Positions 41,097 through 51,015 of a stretch of DNA of 64,000 nucleotides are shown one piece after another; the first letter of the stretch is position 1, and every line of letters begins with the position of its first letter. The position numbers were made by a program, and so were the translations under genes. The notes beneath the pieces were generated by a model, which worked only from the letters and a program-made list of their open reading frames with translations, ran no database searches and was not told where the DNA came from. This DNA is from Mucinivorans hirudinis (GTDB taxonomy: Bacteria > Bacteroidota > Bacteroidia > Bacteroidales > Rikenellaceae), in the NCBI GenBank assembly GCA_000723505.1, contig HG934468.1, forward strand, positions 2,574,798 to 2,638,797, read 5' to 3'.

Positions 41097-41491
41097 TGGC
41101 AATAAAACGTAGCTCCAAGGTAGATATGAATGTGGGTTCGGCATCGATGACCGACCTTATGTTCTTGCTGCTCATATTTTTGATGATTGCAACGACGCTC
41201 ATCAATAACAATGCTCTGCAACTATCACTTCCCAAGTCGACCTCGCCCACACAGGATAAACCGGCAACCAAGATATCCATCACTGCCGCCTCGCAATATT
41301 ACATTGACGACAAAGTTGTTGAGGCGGATGCCATTGAGGGTATCCTTGCTCAGAAACTTGCTGGACAGGAGCGTCCCGTCATCTTTTTCTATGCCGACAA
41401 GCGAACACCTTGGGAAGATGTGATGTTTGTATTGAATATAGGTAAGCGTAATCCAAATTATGCACTAAGCGCTGGTACAATTCCCGAATAA
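41096..41491 (+). CDS. exbD: ExbD/TolR-type energy-transduction protein
   Basis: A 131-residue protein with one N-terminal membrane helix preceded by the conserved aspartate: SASMTDLMFLLLIFLMIATT (D20 near the helix start is the proton-carrying residue). The periplasmic domain is typical (KISITAASQYYIDDKVVEAD). It forms a channel with ExbB. Its start codon overlaps the restriction endonuclease stop codon, so in this strain its translation depends on the intervening R-M genes. A CDF transporter follows 13 bp later. Confidence 0.92.
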   Translation: MAIKRSSKVDMNVGSASMTDLMFLLLIFLMIATTLINNNALQLSLPKSTSPTQDKPATKISITAASQYYIDDKVVEADAIEGILAQKLAGQERPVIFFYADKRTPWEDVMFVLNIGKRNPNYALSAGTIPE

Positions 41492-41504
41492 TTTTTCCGA
41501 AAGA

Positions 41505-42392
41505 ATGCAACAGCGAGAACGAGAGATATATAAGGTGACGATAGTGGGGTCTGTCGTTAATGTTGTTCTGTCCGTGGGGAAGTTGGCAGCAGGAATTGTC
41601 GGGCGGAGCGGTGCAATGGTGGCAGATGCCGTTCACTCGATGTCGGACTTTGTAACGGATGTTATTGTACTCATCTTTGTAAAACTCTCATCCAAACCAA
41701 AAGATAAAAACCACGACTACGGGCACGGCAAGTACGAGACTCTTGCCGGTGTGATTATTTCGTTGATTTTGATTGGCGTGGGTGTGGGTATTTTGGTTGA
41801 TAACTTTTGGGTAATTCGCAACGTGTGGTACGGTGAGCAGATTCCCGAGCCGGGGATGATTGCTCTGTGGGCTGCCGTTGTTTCGATTGGGGCAAAGGAG
41901 GCTCTATATTGGTACACGGTTTTTGTGGGACGAAGGGTTAATAGTCCTGTGGTTATAGCCAACGCTTGGCACCACCGAACCGATGCTTTTTCGTCCTTGG
42001 CGACATTGGCGGGCATCGGCGGTGCGATTTTCCTTGGGGAGCACTATCGGATTTTAGACCCTGTTGCGGCAGTGATAGTGAGCTTTATGATAATGAAAGT
42101 GGGGTGGAACTTGCTAAAACCGGGTATAGATGAGCTTTTAGAGCGGTCGCTATCCCTCGAAATGGAGGATGAGATAGTGGGTGTGATTCTGGCACAGGGT
42201 GATATTTCCGACCCTCACAACCTCAAAACCAGACGTATAGGTGCGAATATAGCCATAGAGATACACCTGCGCATAGATGGTAATATGACAGTTACTATTT
42301 CTCACGAGTTATCTCACAAGATAATTCGCGCCCTCAAAGAGAAATATGGTAAGGATACACAAGTGATAATACATTTCGAGCCGCGAAAATAG
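41505..42392 (+). CDS. Cation diffusion facilitator (Zn/Fe/Co-type)
   Basis: A 295-residue CDF protein. Six membrane helices, metal site motifs ADAVHSMSDFVTD (helix II, D...D) and HHRTDAFSS (helix V, H...D), followed by a cytoplasmic C-terminal domain ending QVIIHFEPRK with the usual His-x-Glu-Pro motif. It exports divalent metal ions (Zn2+, Fe2+ or similar) by proton antiport. Probably co-transcribed with exbB, the R-M genes and exbD. Confidence 0.93.
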   Translation: MQQREREIYKVTIVGSVVNVVLSVGKLAAGIVGRSGAMVADAVHSMSDFVTDVIVLIFVKLSSKPKDKNHDYGHGKYETLAGVIISLILIGVGVGILVDNFWVIRNVWYGEQIPEPGMIALWAAVVSIGAKEALYWYTVFVGRRVNSPVVIANAWHHRTDAFSSLATLAGIGGAIFLGEHYRILDPVAAVIVSFMIMKVGWNLLKPGIDELLERSLSLEMEDEIVGVILAQGDISDPHNLKTRRIGANIAIEIHLRIDGNMTVTISHELSHKIIRALKEKYGKDTQVIIHFEPRK

Positions 42393-42398
42393 TTAATA

Positions 42399-42823
42399 AC
42401 CTGAGTTCAGAGGCAGGTTTTGTAGAGCAGCGATATATTGTTTTGAACAGCAGGCGTGGTACAGGAGTGAATGGACAAGTTATCGGAAGACGAAATGATG
42501 AAAATCGGAATTGGTATGGACATCAAACTGAACTAGAAGATTTATTGGCAAAGGAGATTAATATTCTGAATCCTAATATTATTTGGTTTCAAGGTGCAAA
42601 ATTTAGTGCTCGTTTTCACTATTTGATAAAAGCAACCGGACGAAAATTATTTTGTGCAAACTACTTCACTTGCAATATAGTGCCGATAAACCCAGCCACC
42701 TCAAAAACCTCAATATATATAAACTCTAATGAAGACAATGGTTCGCTATTTTTCTTTAGTTACCCCTCACTTCGCGCCCCGTGCCGGGGCGCGAAGAAAG
42801 GTTATTTTGCTAGATGTAAATAA
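42399..42823 (+). pseudogene. Unidentified ORF remnant
   Basis: An open frame without a good start (ATG absent; TTG 42443 possible) that can be read as LSSEAGFVEQRYIVLNSRRG and continues to LEDLLAKEINILNPNIIWFQ, then becomes implausible where it runs through the GC-rich hairpin at 42771-42795. The conserved-looking EINILNPNIIWFQGAKF hints at a uracil-DNA-glycosylase-like family, but this is weak. Best treated as a decayed gene. Confidence 0.35.
42771..42795. terminator. GC-rich perfect hairpin
   Basis: TTCGCGCCCCG pairs perfectly with CGGGGCGCGAA around a TGC loop. It is far more GC-rich than its surroundings and lies after the exb-CDF transcription unit and before argS. It may be a terminator or a REP-like element; no T-run follows directly (AAAGG). 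Confidence 0.5.
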
Positions 42824-42880
42824 ATTAAGTAGGTTTATAACCGAGTAGTGCAAAAATATATAATTGTAAATTATTTATAG

Positions 42881-44644
42881 ATGGAACAAATCATAAAAAA
42901 TTGTTGCGAAGCAGCTATTGATGTGCTCTTTAGCACTCTTGCTGCCGATTTGCAGATACAAAAAACGCGTAAGGAGTTCGAGGGTGATTACACTCTGGTA
43001 ACCTTTCCGCTGCTGAAACTCACAAAACTTTCGCCCGAGAAGACAGGCGAAGCTATCGGCGAGTGGTTAGTCAAAAACTGCTCACAGATAAAGAGCTATA
43101 ATGTCATAAAAGGATTTCTCAACATTGAGTTGCAACCGGCAGTATGGCTCGATACGCTAACGGATATTGCGGGCAACCCAAACTATGGTTTTGCAAACAG
43201 TAACGGGCACACGGTGATGGTGGAGTACTCCTCGCCAAACACCAATAAGCCGCTACACTTGGGACACATACGCAACAATCTTTTGGGATACTCTGTCGCG
43301 AAAATCTTAGAGGCTAATGGAAATAACGTCCTCAAAGTCAATTTGGTGAACGACCGCGGAATACACATATGTAAGTCGATGATTGCTTGGCAACGTTTCG
43401 GTGGCGGCGAGACTCCCGCCTCGAGCGGTATGAAGGGCGACCACCTCGTTGGTAAGTATTACGTTGAGTTCGACAAGGCATATAAGGCTCAAATAAAAGA
43501 GCTTATCGAAGGCGGAATGAGCGAGGAGCAGGCAAAGAGGGAGGCTCCGATAATCAGGGCGGCGCAAGAGATGTTGGTGAAGTGGGAGGCACGCGAGGAG
43601 GAGGTCTATTCGCTTTGGGAGACGATGAACGGCTGGGTTTATGAGGGTTTCGACAAGACCTACAAGATGATGGGCGTTTCCTTCGATAAGATTTATTACG
43701 AGTCTAATACGTACCTTTTGGGCAAGAAACTTGTGGAGCTTGGTCTGGAAAAAGGTGTTTTTTATCGTCGGGATGACGGCTCGGTTTGGGTCGATTTAAC
43801 GGCTGATGGCTTGGATGAAAAACTACTCCTGCGCGCGGACGGCACAAGTGTCTATATGACTCAAGACCTTGGTACTGCACTGGAGCGTTACGACGAATAT
43901 CACTTTGACGACCTTACTTATGTTGTTGGCAATGAGCAGAACTATCACTTTCAGGTGCTGAAACTCATTCTCAAAAAATTGGGCTACTCGTGGGCTGATT
44001 CGATTTATCACCTAAGCTATGGAATGGTGGAGCTGCCCGAGGGGAAGATGAAATCGAGGGAAGGTACAGTGGTTGATGCCGACGATTTGATGGAGGCAAT
44101 GGTTGAGGAGGCGCGTGCTATGTCCAAGGAGCTTGGCAAGTTGGACGCATTGACGGAGCAGGAGCAGTATGATATTAGTAAGATGATAGGTCTAGGCGCA
44201 TTGAAGTACTTTATTTTGAAGGTAGACCCGCGCAAGACGATGCTCTTCAACCCTGCCGAGTCAATAGATTTCAACGGCAATACTGCACCATTTATTCAAT
44301 ATACCCACGCACGCATAAAATCTTTGGCAAGGCGCGCGGGGGGTGTGGGAGATTTGACCCGGGTGGGTCAGGTGGGAAGGAAGGAGATAGAGCTAATAAA
44401 ATTGTTGATGGAGTTTGCGGGGGTAGTGCGCGAGGCGGGGGCGGAGCATTCGCCGGCGGTGGTGGCACAGTATGCTTACGACTTGGCGAAGGAGTATAAC
44501 CAATACTATCACGATTTCCCCATCCTGCGTTCAGACGTGGAGGAGAGTGATAAAAAATTCCGCTTGGCGCTCTCGTTGCAAGTAGCTTTGATGCTCGGCA
44601 AGGCGATGGGATTGCTTGGTATAGAAGTGCCGGAGAGAATGTAG
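42881..44644 (+). CDS. argS: Arginyl-tRNA synthetase
   Basis: A 587-residue class I synthetase. An N-terminal Add-1 domain (1-85), the catalytic domain with the HIGH-type motif SPNTNKPLHLGHIRNN near residue 125, the KMSKS-like loop KMKSREGTV near residue 388, and a C-terminal anticodon-binding DALR domain (about 470-587, ending LLGIEVPERM). Full length for the family. It charges tRNA-Arg and is essential. Confidence 0.97.
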   Translation: MEQIIKNCCEAAIDVLFSTLAADLQIQKTRKEFEGDYTLVTFPLLKLTKLSPEKTGEAIGEWLVKNCSQIKSYNVIKGFLNIELQPAVWLDTLTDIAGNPNYGFANSNGHTVMVEYSSPNTNKPLHLGHIRNNLLGYSVAKILEANGNNVLKVNLVNDRGIHICKSMIAWQRFGGGETPASSGMKGDHLVGKYYVEFDKAYKAQIKELIEGGMSEEQAKREAPIIRAAQEMLVKWEAREEEVYSLWETMNGWVYEGFDKTYKMMGVSFDKIYYESNTYLLGKKLVELGLEKGVFYRRDDGSVWVDLTADGLDEKLLLRADGTSVYMTQDLGTALERYDEYHFDDLTYVVGNEQNYHFQVLKLILKKLGYSWADSIYHLSYGMVELPEGKMKSREGTVVDADDLMEAMVEEARAMSKELGKLDALTEQEQYDISKMIGLGALKYFILKVDPRKTMLFNPAESIDFNGNTAPFIQYTHARIKSLARRAGGVGDLTRVGQVGRKEIELIKLLMEFAGVVREAGAEHSPAVVAQYAYDLAKEYNQYYHDFPILRSDVEESDKKFRLALSLQVALMLGKAMGLLGIEVPERM

Positions 44645-44919
44645 ATATCAGGGCAAGGTCAGCCCGGATATGGGGTGATTCAGGAAATTAGGTTAGCAGT
44701 GTAATCTGCTTTTGATTAGCATTTTATATTGCGAATTTATTTTGAAGCCACTCTGATTTTCTCTTCACTTCTTCAATGTCCTATGAAAAGCGGCATCGAA
44801 ACGAGTGCCTAATCATACCCGATTTTCACCGACAAAATGACCAAGTGGCGCAAATAGAATTAATGAAATATTGTGAGTTCACGCGAGTGCGAGAGCACCA
44901 TCCTTAACCTTAATAAACG
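44645..44919. other. Intergenic, 275 bp
   Basis: No gene, RNA or clear promoter seen. The leader directly before the next gene (TTAATAAACG) has no recognisable ribosome binding site, as is usual here. Confidence 0.4.
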
Positions 44920-46752
44920 ATGAAGAAACTACTATTAGCCCTCATTTTTTTGTCTGTGGGGGAGCTTTGTGCGCAAGACACTATCTATGTGAATGACTTC
45001 GGCGCGCGCGAAAACAGCTTCGAAAACTGCGTCCAAGCTATCCAAGATGCCATTGCCGAGTGTAAAAAGAGTGGAGCGAAAGTTCTTGCCTTCCGCGGGG
45101 GGCGCTATGATATATGGGCAGACGGTGCCTCGCGCCGCAAATATTTTATTTCCAACACTTCAAACGAGAAGGAGTGTCCCTCTAAAGTCAAAACTATCGG
45201 TATGTTGTTCGACGGAGTGGAGAACCTTGTAATCGAGGGAAATAACTCTAAGATAGTTTTCCACAATAAGATGATAACCGTGGCTTTTGATAATTGCCGC
45301 AACGTAAAGCTGCAAAATATCGAAATCGACTTCGAACGCCCCACTATGTCCGAAATAAAGATTGAGGCATTAGGTAGTGGGTTTGTAGATGTATCGTTCC
45401 ATCGTGATTCGCGCTATTCTATTGTTAATGGGCGCATTATGTTGATGGGCGAAGGGTGGCGGTCTAATCAGAATCACTGCATTGAGTTCGACCCAAATTT
45501 ACAGACGATGCGCTACTCCGGTCTCTGGAACGAGCTCGAAAAGTGCCCTGCTGCGGAGATTGCACCGGGTAGGGTAAGGTTTGCTGTGCCCGAAAAACTG
45601 CGTCCTAGTGTGGGTAATATTCTGACAGTGAGAGATATTATTCGTGACCAAGTTGGAGCATTCAACCTCAAAAGCAAAGACATTACCTATTCCAATGTAA
45701 GGATGCGTTATATGCACGGTTTGGGTATTGTTTCTCAGTTTGTTGAAAACGTTACGATGGATAGAGTATATTGCGAACCGGATGCTGCAAGCGGTCGTGT
45801 TACGGCAGCTTCTGCCGATTTTATGCACTTTTCAGGATGTCGCGGCTTGGTGAAAGTGGTTGATTGCCGCTTTGCCGGTTCGCACGATGACCCGGTAAAT
45901 GTGCACGGCACAAATCTTCGTGTTGTTGAAAACCTTGGCAAAAATCGCCTGAAACTACGTTTTATGCACCATCAAAGTTACGGATTCGATGCCTTTTTCA
46001 ATGGAGACGAGGTAGCGTTTGTGAATGCGAAAAAGATGTTACGTTATGCTATGGCGCATATCAAAAAGGTGGAGAAACTTTCAGAGCGCGAAGTCATCGT
46101 CACTTTGGATGGCGAGATTCCTAAGGATTTGACTGTAAATGAAGATTGTCTGGAGAATATTACTTGGACACCAGAGGTGTTGATAAAAGGTAACTTTTTC
46201 AGCCGCACCAGCACTCGCGGCGTTCTGCTGACAACACCACGTAAAGCGGTAATAGAGGACAACACATTCTTCAACTGCGGAATGAGTGCCATTCTCATAG
46301 AGGCAGATGCTCAGGGGTGGTATGAGTCGGGACCTGTCTGCGATGTGACGATTCGCAACAACACGTTCATAGATTGTGGCTATCAGGGCGGCGCGGGCGG
46401 CTATATTATTGCATTACACCCCTCTAATTCGATTATCGATGCCGATAATCCTGTACACCGCAATGTGACCATAGAGGATAATATATTTATAACATACGAC
46501 ATACAAGTGCTTTATGCAAAAAGCACACAGGGGCTGGCGTTCCGCAATAATGTGATTAGGCGTAGTTTCACGATGCCATCTGTTTCGAGCCGCAACTCCT
46601 CATTTCTCTTTGACGGTTGCAAGAATGTAATTATCGAGAATATCACTTTTGAGGGAGATGTACTTGGACGCGACATCCTAACGCGCAATATGCCTGACAT
46701 ATACTTGGACAATCGAACCGAAATGGTTATTAAGGGGACTCCCAAAAATTAG
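44920..46752 (+). CDS. GH110 alpha-1,3-galactosidase-like protein, secreted
   Basis: A 610-residue protein with a signal peptide (MKKLLLALIFLSVGELCAQ) and a right-handed parallel beta-helix. VDCRFAGSHDDPVNVHGTNL carries the D323-D324 pair that characterises GH110, and SADFMHFSGCRG, VLIKGNFFSRTSTRGVLLTT and NTFFNCGMSAILIEAD are family segments. GH110 enzymes remove terminal alpha-1,3-linked galactose (blood-group B or linear alpha-Gal) from host glycans. It converges on a second GH110 gene. The galK/galM/transporter cluster 8 kb away could use its product. Confidence 0.85.
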   Translation: MKKLLLALIFLSVGELCAQDTIYVNDFGARENSFENCVQAIQDAIAECKKSGAKVLAFRGGRYDIWADGASRRKYFISNTSNEKECPSKVKTIGMLFDGVENLVIEGNNSKIVFHNKMITVAFDNCRNVKLQNIEIDFERPTMSEIKIEALGSGFVDVSFHRDSRYSIVNGRIMLMGEGWRSNQNHCIEFDPNLQTMRYSGLWNELEKCPAAEIAPGRVRFAVPEKLRPSVGNILTVRDIIRDQVGAFNLKSKDITYSNVRMRYMHGLGIVSQFVENVTMDRVYCEPDAASGRVTAASADFMHFSGCRGLVKVVDCRFAGSHDDPVNVHGTNLRVVENLGKNRLKLRFMHHQSYGFDAFFNGDEVAFVNAKKMLRYAMAHIKKVEKLSEREVIVTLDGEIPKDLTVNEDCLENITWTPEVLIKGNFFSRTSTRGVLLTTPRKAVIEDNTFFNCGMSAILIEADAQGWYESGPVCDVTIRNNTFIDCGYQGGAGGYIIALHPSNSIIDADNPVHRNVTIEDNIFITYDIQVLYAKSTQGLAFRNNVIRRSFTMPSVSSRNSSFLFDGCKNVIIENITFEGDVLGRDILTRNMPDIYLDNRTEMVIKGTPKN

Positions 46753-47121
46753 TAAATCATCAACTTGGTGTCGTTCAGAGGAATATTCCGTCGATATTTG
46801 GGTTTTTTATTTGAAAATAAATTTGGTTAGGTCGCTGATTTTCAGTATCTTTATGTGTACCAAGACATATAGAATATGAGACCAGCGACCGCCCCAAAAG
46901 CTACACTTTCAATCATTGAAAAGTGCTTAGAGAATATTGTTTCGACAAGTAAATGTACGAAAAATTTTATTATAGAAGTTCTTTGGCTATTTTTGAGTAT
47001 TTCAAACTTGCTGAATGTCATTGCGACGAAAGCTGCAATGACAACTGAGAGAGTTCAGCTATGATGCAATACCATCTATTTTTCGAATTCTTATAAGCCC
47101 CCTTGGAGCGCTCTACTGCCG
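46753..47121 (+). pseudogene. Intergenic IS scar: transposase N-terminal remnant
   Basis: ATG 46876 reads MRPATAPKATLSIIEKCLEN, then FIIEVLWLFLSISNLLNV, and then turns to nonsense. This resembles the N terminus of Bacteroidota IS4-group transposases (EVLWLFLSI followed normally by RINFLQMGRYG). Upstream, 46761-46808 resembles a stretch at 37618-37668. It lies between the ends of the two convergent GH110 genes. The identification is tentative. Confidence 0.4.
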
Positions 47122-48918
47122 TTAATCTCTCATTTCGAGCGAAGTACCACCTTCGTAACTATTGCCTTCATAAACGAAGTTTTGCACCCTCTCCAACAGA
47201 AACTGAGCCTTGTTCCAGTGAAAGGGAGGGTAGTCGCTATTTTTGACTATGGTATTATTGCGAAATATCAATCCATCAACCGACTTGGCATAAAGGATAG
47301 GCTTATCGAAGGTCTCAAAAAGATTGTCTTCAATCACTATGCCCGAGTGAAAATATTTTTTCTGTCCCTCTAAATTAGGTATTTCCGGATAGATTGAAAT
47401 CACGGCATTGGTGAATTGGAACATATTGGTGAGTGAATTGATGAACTTATTACCGCGGATGAGAACGTTGCGACACGCTCCGGTCTCGAACCAGCCGTTG
47501 CAGTCACCACACAGAAGGATTGCCGTACCCGATGTGTGGTCGAAGATATTATTTTCCACCACAGTGCGTTTCGGAGTGCTGAAGAGTGTGCCGCGGGCGC
47601 GATTATTTCTCACACGATTTTCGGCAAAGACAACCTCCGGCGTCCACTCCAAATTTTCGATTCCGAAAACTCCTCGCTCGTTAATGGCACTATCAATGGG
47701 TTGCGCAAAAGTGATTTTGTACTCTTTTGCACCCTCTATTGTCTCTTTGTCGTAGGGCAAAATGGCTGTTATATAGTTGGTTGTATCTATCAGTTCCATC
47801 GTTCTCGAGTTTACAAATTGGACGGCATCACCCACCCGTCCCCACTCGAAGCCATAAGCCTGCGGGTGCATATACCTTGCAATAACATTCTGTCCATCAA
47901 GCCGTTTAACTATTTTAAGGTAAGTGCCGTGAACATTTATGGCATCGTCCATCATACCTTCATACAACCCGCCCACGGAGCGAATCAACCCCTTGCAAGC
48001 AGAAAAGTGCGTCGCGTCTGCCTGAGTAGTGAAGTAGCGCGGGTCTGTATCTCCTCGTAACCTCACCGAAAAACCCTCCAAATCAATGCCTTCGCTCATT
48101 TGAGCCAATAGCCCCATACCCTCGGCATAGTGTATGTTTATATTCTGGAGTTTCGTATTCTTGTCGTGGCTCATAAAGATTCCGGGCGTTGGGCGACCCC
48201 AACCACGCATAGCAACCACCGTTCCCGCAATCAGCCGCCTATTATTCCACGGAGCCTTTATGACACGCGGCTCAATCTCCTCCACATTCGTAGTGCCAAC
48301 GCCGATGTCAGATGTTCTGTAAACCAGTCGTTTGGTCTCTCCCTCGAAGGCAATGCCAATATGCGGGGTATACTCCCAACCGTCACCATAGGCGATAAAT
48401 TTACCATCCTCGATTCTATACTTCACCCACGGCGCAATTCTATAAATTATCTCCCCCTTGGCAGTGTCATTACTCAGAATCGTTACCTGCGAAATATGTG
48501 GATTCGGAAAATCGACAGAGAAATTGCGAAGTGTGCAACTTTCACTGTTAATCAATGAAATAGGCAGCATTCGTCCGTGAAATAGGAAGTTGGAGCTATC
48601 GCCGTCCAGAGTGAAATTTTTCATATCCTCAAGCACTATGCCCATAGTCTTGGGATTGTCTTGGTCGTGGTTAGAGATGTAATATTCGCGAAGAAGACCA
48701 CCTTCGGGATGAAAATTATATGTACCGTGGCTGAAAACAAACCTTACGGCACCTCCGTCTCTATTTTCTGCCTTGATGCTGTCCAAAGCGCGGATAACCA
48801 ATGGAGTAACGTTAATTTCAGTGTTGGGCTCAATGCCGAAATCGGCGGCGTAGTAGACACGCTCCGACCTTCCGCAGGCAAGAAGTAGGAGCAGGAATAG
48901 AGGTAGTAAGGATTTCAT
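47122..48918 (-). CDS. GH110 alpha-1,3-galactosidase-like lipoprotein
   Basis: A 598-residue protein with a lipoprotein signal (MKSLLPLFLLLLLACGRSER; lipobox LLAC), so membrane-anchored. The same GH110 beta-helix layout as the 44920 gene: ADATHFSACKGLIRSVGGLY, then MMDDAINVHGTYLKIVKRL with the Asp pair, VVFAENRVRNNRARGTLFST and HTSGTAILLCGDCNGWFETG. The two genes converge and differ enough to be old paralogues, one soluble, one surface-attached; they may prefer branched versus linear alpha-galactose ends. Confidence 0.87.
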   Translation of the reverse strand: MKSLLPLFLLLLLACGRSERVYYAADFGIEPNTEINVTPLVIRALDSIKAENRDGGAVRFVFSHGTYNFHPEGGLLREYYISNHDQDNPKTMGIVLEDMKNFTLDGDSSNFLFHGRMLPISLINSESCTLRNFSVDFPNPHISQVTILSNDTAKGEIIYRIAPWVKYRIEDGKFIAYGDGWEYTPHIGIAFEGETKRLVYRTSDIGVGTTNVEEIEPRVIKAPWNNRRLIAGTVVAMRGWGRPTPGIFMSHDKNTKLQNINIHYAEGMGLLAQMSEGIDLEGFSVRLRGDTDPRYFTTQADATHFSACKGLIRSVGGLYEGMMDDAINVHGTYLKIVKRLDGQNVIARYMHPQAYGFEWGRVGDAVQFVNSRTMELIDTTNYITAILPYDKETIEGAKEYKITFAQPIDSAINERGVFGIENLEWTPEVVFAENRVRNNRARGTLFSTPKRTVVENNIFDHTSGTAILLCGDCNGWFETGACRNVLIRGNKFINSLTNMFQFTNAVISIYPEIPNLEGQKKYFHSGIVIEDNLFETFDKPILYAKSVDGLIFRNNTIVKNSDYPPFHWNKAQFLLERVQNFVYEGNSYEGGTSLEMRD

Positions 48919-48935
48919 AATCGATTATTTTTGTG

Positions 48936-48943
48936 TAACTTTG
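48936..48943 (+). promoter_or_regulatory. uvrB promoter -7 element
   Basis: TAACTTTG matches the Bacteroidota -7 consensus, in the divergent region between the GH110 lipoprotein gene and uvrB; start codon 65 bp downstream. Confidence 0.55.
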
Positions 48944-49007
48944 TGTGTGGTTTTGCCTATGTAAAATTAGTACATTTTTTTTAATAATACAAACATTCTT
49001 CAGTAAG

Positions 49008-50993
49008 TTGAATTTCAATCTTATATCCAATTTTGCCCCAACGGGAGACCAGCCCGCCGCCATCGACCAACTTACACGATTGGTCAGAGAGGGTGGCAGG
49101 CATAACACCCTGTTGGGAGTTACGGGCAGCGGCAAAACATTCACAATGGCGAATGTCATAGCCAACCTCAACCGCCCTACCCTTATACTGAGCCACAACA
49201 AGACTCTTGCAGCTCAGCTCTACGGCGAGTTTCGCGGCTTTTTCCCGGAAAATGCCGTTGAGTATTTTGTTTCGTACTATGACTACTATCAACCCGAGGC
49301 ATATCTGCCCACATCGGATACTTATATAGAGAAAGACCTCTCCATAAACGATGAAATAGAGAAATTGCGCCTCTCGACCTCATCGTCTCTGCTGAGCGGA
49401 AGACGCGATATTGTGGTGGTGAGTTCGGTTTCGTGTCTCTACGGTATTGGAAATCCCGAGGATTTTCACGCAAACACTATCACCATAAAGAAAGGCGAGA
49501 ATTTTCCGAGAAAAAAGATGCTCTATCAACTTGTCGATGCCCTCTACTCGCGTAATGACATTGAGTTTGCCCGCGGCAACTTTCGCGTGAGTGGCGATAC
49601 GATAGATATTTTTGCAGCCTATGGTGATGTAGCTTATCGCATTGTGCAGTGGGGCGACGAGGTGGAGAGCATCCATTCGATTGACCCAATTACGGGAAAG
49701 AGATTGCAGACATTCGACACAGTGCAAATTAACCCCGCCAACATCTTCGTAACCACCAAAGAGCGCATTGCCTCTGCACTGAAATACATTAGGTTGGATT
49801 TAGGAAAGCAGTACGACTACTTTATGCAACGGGGCGAGGAGATATATGCCAAGCGGCTCAAACAGCGTGTGGAGTACGACTTGGAGATGATTGCAGAGGT
49901 TGGTTACTGCTCGGGTATCGAAAACTATTCGCGCTACTTTGATGGACGCGCCGAGGGGACGCGCCCATTCTGCCTCTTGGACTATTTCCCCGGTGATTTT
50001 CTGACCATTATAGATGAGAGCCACGTAACCATTCCACAAATCAGGGCTATGTATGGTGGTGATGCAGCGCGTAAGAAAAATTTGGTGGAGTATGGTTTTC
50101 GACTACCTGCTGCCATTGACAACCGCCCTCTGAAATTCGAGGAGTTTGAGGGCATCGTCGGGCAGACGGTCTATGTAAGTGCCACACCGGCAGAGTATGA
50201 GCTGGTCAAGAGTGAGGGTGTCATTGTCGAGCAGCTGATAAGACCCACAGGACTGCTAGACCCCAAAATCGAGGTTCGCCCCACGCTGGGACAGATAGAT
50301 AACCTTGTAGAAGAGATAGAAAAACGGGCAGCAAAGGATGAGCGAGTTTTGGTGACAACACTCACAAAGCGTATGGCTGAGGAGCTTACCAAATATTTTG
50401 ACAAACTCGGCATCAGGTGTCGTTATATCCACTCAGACGTGGATACACTGGAGCGGATTGAGATTATGGACGATTTGCGTGCGGGACGCTTTGATGTGCT
50501 GGTGGGAGTCAATCTACTCAGGGAAGGATTAGACCTGCCCGAGGTGTCGCTCGTAGCAATTATGGATGCCGACAAGGAGGGTTTCTTGAGGTCGGCACGC
50601 TCTCTGACGCAGACCGCCGGACGCGCTGCACGCCACTTAGAGGGGTTTGTGATAATGTATGCCGATAAGATTACCGACTCGATGCGACAAACCATCGAGG
50701 AGACTGACCGCCGCCGCGAAAAACAACGTAACTACAACATTACCAATGGTATTACCCCGCGTCAGGTTCGCCGCGCACTTGGCTCCACAATGCAGGGAAC
50801 TGAACTCGAAGTTGAAAGACGCTCCGTTTCCGACGATAAAATCGTAAGTAATATGAGTGATAAGGAGTTGCAGAGCGCGGTGGAGAATGCACGTATACTG
50901 ATGGAAAATGCGGCTAAGGAGCTTGACTTCTTGGCAGCAGCACGCTATCGCGATGAGATGTACGAATTGCAGGCGTTGGCAGCCAAACGATAG
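49008..50993 (+). CDS. uvrB: UvrABC excinuclease subunit B
   Basis: A 661-residue DNA-repair helicase-like protein that verifies lesions and loads UvrC. The TTG at 49008 is chosen as start because UvrB proteins begin xxFxLxSxxxPTGDQPxAI (here LNFNLISNFAPTGDQPAAID); the in-frame ATG at 48945 lies almost on the promoter. Walker A GVTGSGKT, the beta-hairpin YYDYYQPEAYLPTSDTYIEK, DESHVT, and the C-terminal UvrC-binding UVR motif (ILMENAAKELDFLAAARYRD) are all present. Confidence 0.96.
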   Translation: MNFNLISNFAPTGDQPAAIDQLTRLVREGGRHNTLLGVTGSGKTFTMANVIANLNRPTLILSHNKTLAAQLYGEFRGFFPENAVEYFVSYYDYYQPEAYLPTSDTYIEKDLSINDEIEKLRLSTSSSLLSGRRDIVVVSSVSCLYGIGNPEDFHANTITIKKGENFPRKKMLYQLVDALYSRNDIEFARGNFRVSGDTIDIFAAYGDVAYRIVQWGDEVESIHSIDPITGKRLQTFDTVQINPANIFVTTKERIASALKYIRLDLGKQYDYFMQRGEEIYAKRLKQRVEYDLEMIAEVGYCSGIENYSRYFDGRAEGTRPFCLLDYFPGDFLTIIDESHVTIPQIRAMYGGDAARKKNLVEYGFRLPAAIDNRPLKFEEFEGIVGQTVYVSATPAEYELVKSEGVIVEQLIRPTGLLDPKIEVRPTLGQIDNLVEEIEKRAAKDERVLVTTLTKRMAEELTKYFDKLGIRCRYIHSDVDTLERIEIMDDLRAGRFDVLVGVNLLREGLDLPEVSLVAIMDADKEGFLRSARSLTQTAGRAARHLEGFVIMYADKITDSMRQTIEETDRRREKQRNYNITNGITPRQVRRALGSTMQGTELEVERRSVSDDKIVSNMSDKELQSAVENARILMENAAKELDFLAAARYRDEMYELQALAAKR

Positions 50994-51015
50994 AATTTTC
51001 TCAACAACCCGATAT

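Noticed and set aside
49183-49727. Minus-strand ORFs within uvrB
   Set aside because: uvrB is intact with all motifs; these are shadows.
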